A DNA stretch of 7,525 nucleotides. It comes from Desulfobacteraceae bacterium (lineage in GTDB: Bacteria; Desulfobacterota; Desulfobacteria; Desulfobacterales; Desulfobacteraceae). Below are positions 1-4,783 of this stretch, one piece after another; within the stretch, counting starts at the first letter, position 1, and each line of letters starts with the position of its first letter. Under the pieces are notes generated by a model, which saw nothing but the letters and a program-made list of their open reading frames with translations, was not told where the DNA came from and did no database searches. The DNA lies in contig PIVQ01000342.1 of assembly GCA_003354055.1 (NCBI GenBank), positions 1-7,525 of the forward strand, read 5' to 3'. Both the position numbers and the translations under genes were made by a program.

Positions 1-1431
1 CTCTGCCCGCTGTTTTTCCTCTTCAACCTGTTGCGTCCTTTCCCGAACCGTTATTTCAAGGTTGTTCCGCTCATTTTCAAGGTCCTCCTTTGCCGATTTC
101 AACTCTCCAATGTCCTTGGTGATGGATGCAATGGCAAGTACCTGACCAGCCTCGTTTTTCAACTGGGACAGAGAAATTAATACAGGGATTTCAATCTTGT
201 CACGGTTCCATCTGACCCCTTCCACATTCCGCACGGTTTCCCCGCCTTTACATCTGAACAGCAGCTTATCGGTCTGTTCGTGGTGATCCCCGGGAACGAG
301 CAATTTCACCGGTTGTCCGAGAAGTTCATCCCTGGAGTATCCGTAACTGTTCTCTGCTTCCAGATTCACATCAGTAATTGTCCCGTTTAAATCTTCAATC
401 ACAATGGGATCAGTTGAATCCATGAAGACTTGTTTCCGTTCGGCAGCGTACTGCTCGGCCCTCTTACGCTCCTTATTTTCCCGAGTGATTTTCCTTCCGA
501 TATAGACCACTGCCAGGATGCCGAAAATTACAGATACGATTGAAACAACCATGGTTATCAGAACACCCAGGTCAACGGCAGCCTGTGCGTGAGGCCCAAG
601 TTTATCCTGCTCTGCCTTGATGGCTTTAACCAATGTTTCCAGATGCCTTGCAACCTTAGGACCGATACGGTCAAGCCTGTCCGTCCAGATATCGTTCCGC
701 TGAAGGATATTGGCATGGATCCGGATAAACGTCTGCAAACTTGTCTTTTTATGAGCGAGCAAGGTCTGTATAATTTCTTTGAGTTCAGTGTTTTGGACAT
801 CCTTTACAAGATTTCTCAGATGAAATTCCATTTCCTCTAAGTCATCTCTTGCCTTCTGATAATAGTCATAGTTGTAGTTGTTCAGAATAAGAAAATTTGC
901 CATTTGCAGACGGGCCATAAGGAGGCTGCGGTGGGCAAGGCCTGCCTCATCCCTGTCGGTCTTCTCGATCAGATATATCAGATTTTTATCCATCTTCAGC
1001 CATATGACATCCAAAACCTCCCGCAATATTTTTTCACGTTCTCTCTGGAGAGAAACAATGGCTTCGAATTCAGTCACATACTCCTGTAAGCTCTCTTTAA
1101 AAGAATCAATGATGAAAAGGCGAAACGGATCAGAGGTCAATGCGCGGGCCTTCTTGATGAGTTCCAGAGTCTGGATGCCGCGTTGCCTCACACCGTTGAG
1201 ATTCTCATCAGTAGGATGGCTTTGGTAACTTTTGGCAAAGAGACGGACCAGCAGCATATTCGTCTCAATCTGGCTTGCACCGACCGTCTGGCGGGCCAAT
1301 GACCGGTATGCTTTGAAATCCCTGCCTGTTCCGACCAGGTTATACGGTCCGACAACGGATATAATCAGCAACAAAAGCAACAGGATGCTGAATACCGTAA
1401 ACAATTTGGCTGTGAGATGGAATTTATTCAT
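1..1431 (-). CDS. Membrane sensor protein, probable sensor histidine kinase, HBM-like periplasmic domain plus PAS (3' end off window)
   Basis: Translating the minus strand from the ATG at 1431 gives 477 uninterrupted codons running off the left edge. Residues about 9-27 are a membrane segment rich in Leu and Ile. Residues about 30-285 are an all-helical extracytoplasmic domain. Its end (LDRIGPKVA, then AEQDKLGP) matches the closing pattern of helical bimodular (HBM) ligand-binding domains, which in known chemoreceptors bind small organic acids. A second membrane segment lies at about 288-310. A PAS fold follows at about 330-440 (MDSTDPIVIEDLNGTITDVN, then GYSRDELLG, then ITKDIGELK), and then a charged coiled coil with VRERTQQVEEEKQRAE, of the kind that normally precedes HisKA. 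Kinase output is therefore likely but not seen. No HAMP domain lies between membrane segment 2 and PAS. The ribosome binding site is weak: AGAGG about 16 bases upstream. An overlapping ATG a few bases upstream is out of frame and closes at once. Confidence 0.85.
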   Translation of the reverse strand, partial: MNKFHLTAKLFTVFSILLLLLLIISVVGPYNLVGTGRDFKAYRSLARQTVGASQIETNMLLVRLFAKSYQSHPTDENLNGVRQRGIQTLELIKKARALTSDPFRLFIIDSFKESLQEYVTEFEAIVSLQREREKILREVLDVIWLKMDKNLIYLIEKTDRDEAGLAHRSLLMARLQMANFLILNNYNYDYYQKARDDLEEMEFHLRNLVKDVQNTELKEIIQTLLAHKKTSLQTFIRIHANILQRNDIWTDRLDRIGPKVARHLETLVKAIKAEQDKLGPHAQAAVDLGVLITMVVSIVSVIFGILAVVYIGRKITRENKERKRAEQYAAERKQVFMDSTDPIVIEDLNGTITDVNLEAENSYGYSRDELLGQPVKLLVPGDHHEQTDKLLFRCKGGETVRNVEGVRWNRDKIEIPVLISLSQLKNEAGQVLAIASITKDIGELKSAKEDLENERNNLEITVRERTQQVEEEKQRAE

Positions 1432-1503
1432 TTTGAGTATCGCATTACCTCTGTTGTGGACGCGTTAATGAAAAACCCAACTATTGGATTGGTTTACCCG
1501 GAC

Positions 1504-1532
1504 AGTTTACGTACTTGCCATGATATGGGCAA
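1504..1532 (-). promoter_or_regulatory. Candidate sigma-70 promoter of the sensor gene
   Basis: On the minus strand TTGCCC (1532-1527) is followed after exactly 17 bases by TAAACT (1509-1504). Each box matches four of six consensus bases. Transcription would start near 1497, giving a leader of about 65 bases before the ATG at 1431. A CTTGCC/GGCAAG inverted repeat (1514-1519 and 1528-1533) overlaps the -35 box and spacer and could be a regulator site. This rests on consensus matching only. Confidence 0.35.
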
Positions 1533-1640
1533 GGAATTTTAGCAATAACTCCCAAGGCATACCCAAAGGGGCTAAGGATAAAACAGTTAAAAATCAGGGT
1601 TTCCCCGATTGATTTTTAGGGCACAATTTACTATGCAGGT

Positions 1641-1670
1641 ATTATCACTTATTATCACTTATTCTCACTG
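1641..1670. repeat. 10-bp tandem repeat, three units
   Basis: ATTATCACTT occurs twice in tandem (1641-1660), followed by a third, diverged unit ATTCTCACTG (1661-1670). The period is about one DNA helical turn, so a protein binding each unit would sit on one face of the helix. The array lies in the middle of the divergent spacer, about 210 bases from each start codon. It could equally be simple-sequence slippage. Confidence 0.7.
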
Positions 1671-1829
1671 TCTTTTGAGCCCCCCCAAAAAGTGACAATG
1701 CGGAGCTCTGACCCAGCACCTTTCCATAGCTTTTTCTTTTCCCGGCTGTGCCTCTCTTATATCTGCCGGTTCACCTTTATCTATAATCCTTAATTTACCC
1801 GGACTACAGCCAAGATTTACACCATGCCA

Positions 1830-1856
1830 TTGGTGCGTTCACATATTTACTATACT
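1830..1856 (+). promoter_or_regulatory. Weak candidate promoter of the lipoprotein-patatin cluster
   Basis: TTGGTG (1830-1835) and TATACT (1851-1856) are separated by 15 bases, shorter than the preferred 17. The start site would fall near 1863, leaving a leader of only about 16 bases that still contains the ribosome binding site GGAGG (1869-1873). An alternative -10 box, a perfect TATAAT, lies at 1782-1787 without a good -35. Some promoter is expected here because the three genes downstream have no other obvious one. Confidence 0.3.
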
Positions 1857-1878
1857 TAATTCATATCCGGAGGAAAAA

Positions 1879-2976
1879 ATGACAAAGAGATTGATCTTCG
1901 TGTTAATCCTGAGCCTTTTTCTTATGTCCTGTGTGCAGATTCCCATGGGCAGGTTCAACTCCTATCGGGATGCCTTTACGGCAGCCCGGAGTGCGTCTGA
2001 AGCCGTATTGGTTGAGCACGAAAAAGTCGAAAAACAACAAAAAGAGCGGAAACTTGAATTGGCATCATCAGAGGGAGAGGCCCCGAAACCCTTTCCGGAC
2101 AGCTTTGATCCCCAGAAAGAATTGGAAAAAGCCGGAGAAAAAAGCGGCGTAGAGGAACGGCTGGCTGCCTGGGATGTAATCAGCCGCTATAACGATGCTC
2201 TGCTGGCCCTTGCCGAAGGGCAGACGCCCAAACAACTATCCGGCAGTTTTGCCGCCCTGGGCAAGAGTCTTGAAACCTTTGCAGGCTCACTGGGCGCTTC
2301 AATTCCAGGTCTGGGATCGGTCTTTAACGTTGCAAACACAATACTTATGGTCGCGGAAAAAGAACGGGTGCGCCAGGAGTTCAGCCGGGCATTAAAAGCC
2401 GGAGAACCTGTGATTATGAAGATCATTGATTTTTATATTGAGGAAACCCAATACTATTACGATCTTCGCCGCAGCCAGGTAGTGTCGGATATGGCCAAAC
2501 AAAAGCGAAAAGTGCGTAACTATACAAAGCAGATGTATACCCTTGCACGCGTTTATAAGGAGCCGGACAAAACCTCGGATGAGGGAAAGTCGAAAGCGGC
2601 ACTCAGCAAACGCCTGACAGCGGTAATGGCAGCTGTGGGCCTGCCCAAAGATATCGGCAGCACCCAAAACAATAAAAAGGAAACATGGGCAAACCTGCAA
2701 GGGAAAGGCAGTCAGCCATACACCCCGATTGTTGACACCCAGTTATTGCAGTTTATTCAGGCGGCTGAATCAGAGGTCGCCACTTATCAGTCCCTGGAAA
2801 AAAGCCTTGTCGCTTATTACGACACCCTCGGAGAATATATCCTTGTTCTTCAAAAACTAAAAATTATCCTGGAAGCCTTGCTGACTTCGGCAGACCAGCC
2901 CATGTCCCTTACCAGCACTGCCGAAACCGTTCTCAGGACGGCACTAAAGGTAAAGGCTCAAATCGAAGCATTATAG
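1879..2976 (+). CDS. Helical lipoprotein of unknown family, first gene of the patatin cluster
   Basis: The 365-aa protein opens with a short basic n-region (MTKR), a hydrophobic core and the lipobox L15-M16-S17-C18. Signal peptidase II would cleave before Cys18, and Val at +2 fits outer-membrane sorting under the enteric Lol rule. The mature part appears almost wholly alpha-helical. It has a highly charged Lys/Glu-rich stretch at about 47-85 with a proline-rich break (PKPFPDSFDP). An amphipathic helix is followed by a glycine-rich hydrophobic segment at 139-159 (GASIPGLGSVFNVANTILMV). Next come an aromatic helix (DFYIEETQYYYDLRRSQ), a basic region at about 205-250, and a C-terminal helical pair rich in Leu. 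I recognise no catalytic motif or named domain. Ribosome binding site GGAGG lies 5 bases before the ATG. The next gene starts 56 bases downstream, so co-transcription is likely. The hydrophobic segment between long helices resembles alpha-pore-forming proteins in outline only; this is inference. Confidence 0.88.
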   Translation: MTKRLIFVLILSLFLMSCVQIPMGRFNSYRDAFTAARSASEAVLVEHEKVEKQQKERKLELASSEGEAPKPFPDSFDPQKELEKAGEKSGVEERLAAWDVISRYNDALLALAEGQTPKQLSGSFAALGKSLETFAGSLGASIPGLGSVFNVANTILMVAEKERVRQEFSRALKAGEPVIMKIIDFYIEETQYYYDLRRSQVVSDMAKQKRKVRNYTKQMYTLARVYKEPDKTSDEGKSKAALSKRLTAVMAAVGLPKDIGSTQNNKKETWANLQGKGSQPYTPIVDTQLLQFIQAAESEVATYQSLEKSLVAYYDTLGEYILVLQKLKIILEALLTSADQPMSLTSTAETVLRTALKVKAQIEAL

Positions 2977-3032
2977 CCAGTCTCAGAAGGTTTTTTTAAG
3001 AATCGCTATGGATAACCACTAAGGAGGAACTC

Positions 3033-3341
3033 ATGCCGGAAAACACTTTAGAACAGGCCCGAAATGCCTTTAACAAGGCCACTGCCCTGTTTAATACAAT
3101 ACTGGATGACGGAGATGCCAGTGACGATCAGATCAATGCGGCAGAACAGGCCATGGACAAAGCCCAAGTAGCATATGGAAAGGCAATACACTTCACACTG
3201 GACGAGCGGACAAAATTTCTACGCACCCTGACACAGGCACTAGAGCAGGTGATTGCATCCATTCAAATAAATCCCATTGGCGATATTTTAGACAAGGCAA
3301 ATAAATTGCTCACCTCAGTTAATAGAATAATCAAGGATTAG
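3033..3341 (+). CDS. Small all-helical protein of unknown family, second gene of the patatin cluster
   Basis: This is a 102-aa protein with a strong ribosome binding site, AAGGAGG (3021-3027), 5 bases before the ATG. It has no signal peptide and no membrane segment, so it should be cytoplasmic. The sequence reads as three or four amphipathic helices. Residues 4-24 (EQARNAFNKATALFNTILDD) and about 29-55 (the QINAAEQAMDKAQVAYGKA region) have heptad-like alanine and leucine spacing. A third helix covers about 57-80 and a C-terminal helix about 83-101 (GDILDKANKLLTSVNRIIKD). There is no cysteine and no recognisable catalytic or metal-binding motif. It sits between the lipoprotein and the patatin gene, with gaps of 56 and 66 bases, which suggests an accessory, adaptor or inhibitor role toward one of them. 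That role is inference from position. Strong translation signals and an uninterrupted frame support a real gene. Confidence 0.82.
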   Translation: MPENTLEQARNAFNKATALFNTILDDGDASDDQINAAEQAMDKAQVAYGKAIHFTLDERTKFLRTLTQALEQVIASIQINPIGDILDKANKLLTSVNRIIKD

Positions 3342-3350
3342 GGCTTCTGC

Positions 3351-3365
3351 GTCCCATAGGGGGAC
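3351..3365 (+). other. Small intercistronic hairpin
   Basis: GTCCC (3351-3355) and GGGAC (3361-3365) can form a 5-bp stem with the loop ATAGG in the 66-base gap between the small helical gene and the patatin gene. No T-run follows, so it is not a convincing intrinsic terminator. It could stabilise or help process the mRNA, or be part of a short dispersed palindromic element. Confidence 0.4.
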
Positions 3366-3407
3366 AATTCCGTGTATTTAACGTAAACCGTTTAACAAGG
3401 AGGAATC

Positions 3408-4436
3408 ATGACTTATCCATTTAAAAACCTGATATTTGAAGGCGGGGGTGTAAAAGGAATCGCTTATGTCGGGGCCATGCAGGTCCTTGGGAAGGAAAGA
3501 ATCCTGGACAACATCAAACGGGTGGGAGGGACATCTGCCGGCGCCATCAATGCGGTTCTTTTTGCCGCCGGTTATACCAATGATGAAACATCCGGGATTC
3601 TTAAAAAACTGAATTTCAATGATTTTAAGGATGAAAGCTGGGGCGTCCTCAGAGACATGGAGCGGCTGAGAGAAGAATACGGCTGGTACAAGGGAGATTA
3701 TTTCAGGGAATGGATAGGAGAATTACTGAAAAATAAGGTGGGGCATACCGATGTCACCTTCAAAGCCCTGAAAGAAAAAACAGGGCGTGATCTCTACGTG
3801 TATGCCACAAATATTTCAACCCAATACGGGGAAGTATACTCCACAGAGCATACACCGAGAATGCGGGTGGCGGATGCGGTCCGGCGTTCCATGTCCATTC
3901 CCCTGTTTTTCAGAGCCATCAGGGATGACAGGAATGATGTCTTTGTGGACGGCGGTGTATTGAACAATTACCCCATAAAACTGTTTGACCGGGAAAAATA
4001 TGTGGATAAAAATAACCATAAAGCAGAGACAAAGTACTATGCAAAGGCAAATGAGGCCTTTACAGATAAGAGTCCGGGACACAGTCTGTATACATACAAC
4101 AAGGAAACCTTAGGGTTCCGGCTGGACTCGGAAAAAGAAATCGCCGTATTCAGGGACGGTCAGGAACCCCAGCACCAGAACATTGAAAATTTCCTGGACT
4201 ATACCATTCAACTGATCGAAACTATTCTAGATGCCCAGCTCAATACCCATCTTCACAGTGATGACTGGCACAGAACCATTTACGTGGACACCCTGGGAGT
4301 AAAAACAACGGAGTTCGACCTGTCTGACGAACGGAAAACCGCCCTCATCGAATCCGGAAAAGAGGCAACAACCAAGTACCTTGACTGGTGGAACGACCTC
4401 TCCGAGGATGTCGCCTTTAACCATCCTGAAAATTAA
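3408..4436 (+). CDS. Patatin-like phospholipase (acyl hydrolase)
   Basis: The 342-aa protein carries all core patatin (PNPLA) motifs. These are the oxyanion-hole loop GGGVKG at residues 12-17, the nucleophile elbow GTSAG at 41-45 with Ser43, and DGG at 181-183 with Asp181, completing the Ser-Asp dyad. The family hydrolyses ester bonds of phospholipids and other acyl lipids. The catalytic domain covers about 5-200. The C-terminal 140 residues are an extension containing ETLGFRLDSEKEI and then YVDTLGVKTTEFDLSDE, a layout I associate with bacterial patatin proteins of unassigned substrate. There is no signal peptide or membrane segment, so it should be cytoplasmic unless exported by another route. 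Ribosome binding site AAGGAGG (3397-3403) lies 4 bases before the ATG. It is the last gene of the cluster; no clear intrinsic terminator follows before the riboswitch. Catalytic assignment is firm; the biological substrate and role are unknown. Confidence 0.95.
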   Translation: MTYPFKNLIFEGGGVKGIAYVGAMQVLGKERILDNIKRVGGTSAGAINAVLFAAGYTNDETSGILKKLNFNDFKDESWGVLRDMERLREEYGWYKGDYFREWIGELLKNKVGHTDVTFKALKEKTGRDLYVYATNISTQYGEVYSTEHTPRMRVADAVRRSMSIPLFFRAIRDDRNDVFVDGGVLNNYPIKLFDREKYVDKNNHKAETKYYAKANEAFTDKSPGHSLYTYNKETLGFRLDSEKEIAVFRDGQEPQHQNIENFLDYTIQLIETILDAQLNTHLHSDDWHRTIYVDTLGVKTTEFDLSDERKTALIESGKEATTKYLDWWNDLSEDVAFNHPEN

Positions 4437-4461
4437 CACTAAAAGGACCAGGAATAAACTT

Positions 4462-4497
4462 TTCCCGCTCTTCCCGCTCTTCTCGCTCTTCTCGCTT
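4462..4497. repeat. 9-bp tandem repeat, four units
   Basis: TTCCCGCTC occurs twice (4462-4479), followed by TTCTCGCTC (4480-4488) and TTCTCGCTT (4489-4497), then a T-run to 4502. The array starts 25 bases after the patatin stop codon and ends about 40 bases before the riboswitch. The stretch 4437-4541 holds nothing else I can identify. No hairpin accompanies the T-run, so it is not a standard intrinsic terminator. The pyrimidine-rich, G-poor strand might favour Rho action on the patatin transcript (inference). The unit length preserves a reading frame on the minus strand, but that open frame runs through the patatin 3' end and the riboswitch and is not a gene. Confidence 0.85.
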
Positions 4498-4541
4498 TTT
4501 TTCACCTCCCGCATATGATATACCACACCATTATAAACATA

Positions 4542-4704
4542 CTTTCCATTAAGGGAACCCGGTGAAAATCCGGGGCGGACCCGCCGCTGTAAGTGGGGAC
4601 AAAAACCGCAAAAGGTCACTGTGCTGTAAGATAAACGAATACGAAACAGCATGGGAAGACGCGGTGAGTAGTTAGATCCACAAGTCAGAATATCTTATGG
4701 AAAG
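4542..4704 (+). promoter_or_regulatory. Cobalamin riboswitch aptamer
   Basis: The closing P1 helix is visible as CTTTCCAT (4542-4549) pairing with ATGGAAAG (4697-4704). Inside it, in the correct order, are GGGAACCCGGTGAAAATCC (4553-4571), the conserved core GGACCCGCCGCTGTAAG (4577-4593), GGTCACTG (4614-4621), and a 7-bp stem GTGCTGT/ACAGCAT (4621-4627 and 4646-4652). GGGAAGACGCGGTGAGTAG (4653-4671) and the B12-box equivalent AAGTCAGAATATC (4682-4694) follow. This is the family that binds adenosylcobalamin or other corrinoids and usually switches the downstream gene off when the cofactor is plentiful. It lies directly upstream of the symporter gene in the same direction. Confidence 0.95.
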
Positions 4705-4710
4705 ACTAAA

Positions 4711-4783
4711 CGTCTCGGAGAGACGGTAAATCCCCGGGCTGATGAAGTGTCGGCTCTTGGAGGCCGGCCTTTGGGAGTTTGTT
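4711..4783 (+). promoter_or_regulatory. Riboswitch expression platform, translational type
   Basis: A perfect hairpin CGTCTC-GGA-GAGACG (4711-4725) follows the aptamer. Downstream, TCCC (4731-4734) can pair with GGGA (4773-4776), and GGGC (4736-4739) with GCCT (4767-4770, one G-U pair), enclosing an inner CGGC/GCCG hairpin (4751-4754 and 4763-4766). That fold buries the Shine-Dalgarno sequence GGGAG. No hairpin-plus-T-run terminator is present, so control is probably at translation initiation. Pairing was traced by eye, without energy calculation. Confidence 0.6.
4773..4777 (+). promoter_or_regulatory. Ribosome binding site deciding the symporter start
   Basis: GGGAG lies 6 bases before the ATG at 4784. 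The in-frame ATG at 4742 has no purine-rich site in front of it and would place 14 non-hydrophobic codons inside the riboswitch expression platform. The start at 4784 is therefore preferred. Confidence 0.8.

Larger units (their letters stand above)
1432..1878. other. Divergent gene-free region
   Basis: This is the 447-base spacer between the minus-strand sensor gene and the plus-strand lipoprotein gene. I see no credible gene. It holds a candidate promoter for the sensor gene (1504-1532), an inverted repeat AAAAATCA/TGATTTTT (1589-1596 and 1610-1617), a 10-bp tandem repeat (1641-1670), and a TCACT/AGTGA stem around a C-run (1665-1695). The palindrome GAGCTC lies at 1703-1708, and the 11-mer TTTACCCGGAC occurs twice (1493-1503 and 1794-1804). 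A perfect TATAAT at 1782-1787 lacks a recognisable -35 box. A terminator is not expected here because both flanking genes read outward. Confidence 0.6.

Noticed and set aside
878..1228. Plus-strand open frame of 116 codons
   Set aside because: It is antisense to the sensor gene, whose domain order is clear on the minus strand. It has low-complexity Arg/Ser-rich composition and no recognisable motif.
1589..1617. AAAAATCA/TGATTTTT inverted repeat as a terminator
   Set aside because: It lies between divergent genes where no transcript needs to end, and its stem is A/T-rich with a 13-base loop. It is noted only as an inverted repeat.
1633..1695. 20-codon frame starting at ATG 1633 across the 10-bp repeats
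   Set aside because: It has no ribosome binding site and its content is the repeat plus the C-run. Nothing supports translation.
2995..2999. T-run after the lipoprotein gene as an intrinsic terminator
   Set aside because: The run of seven T near 2992-2998 has no stem of useful length before it, and the next gene follows at once with a strong ribosome binding site.
3408..4436. Patatin as the effector of a CBASS-type defence system (CapV)
   Set aside because: No cyclic-nucleotide synthase, Cap2/Cap3 or other CBASS component is in the window, and the immediate neighbours are a lipoprotein and a small helical protein. It cannot be supported here.
4227..4652. Minus-strand open frame of 141 codons
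   Set aside because: It runs antisense through the patatin 3' end, the 9-bp repeats and the riboswitch. Its Ser-Glu-Lys/Ser-Gly-Lys repeats are only the translation of the tandem repeat. It has no family resemblance.
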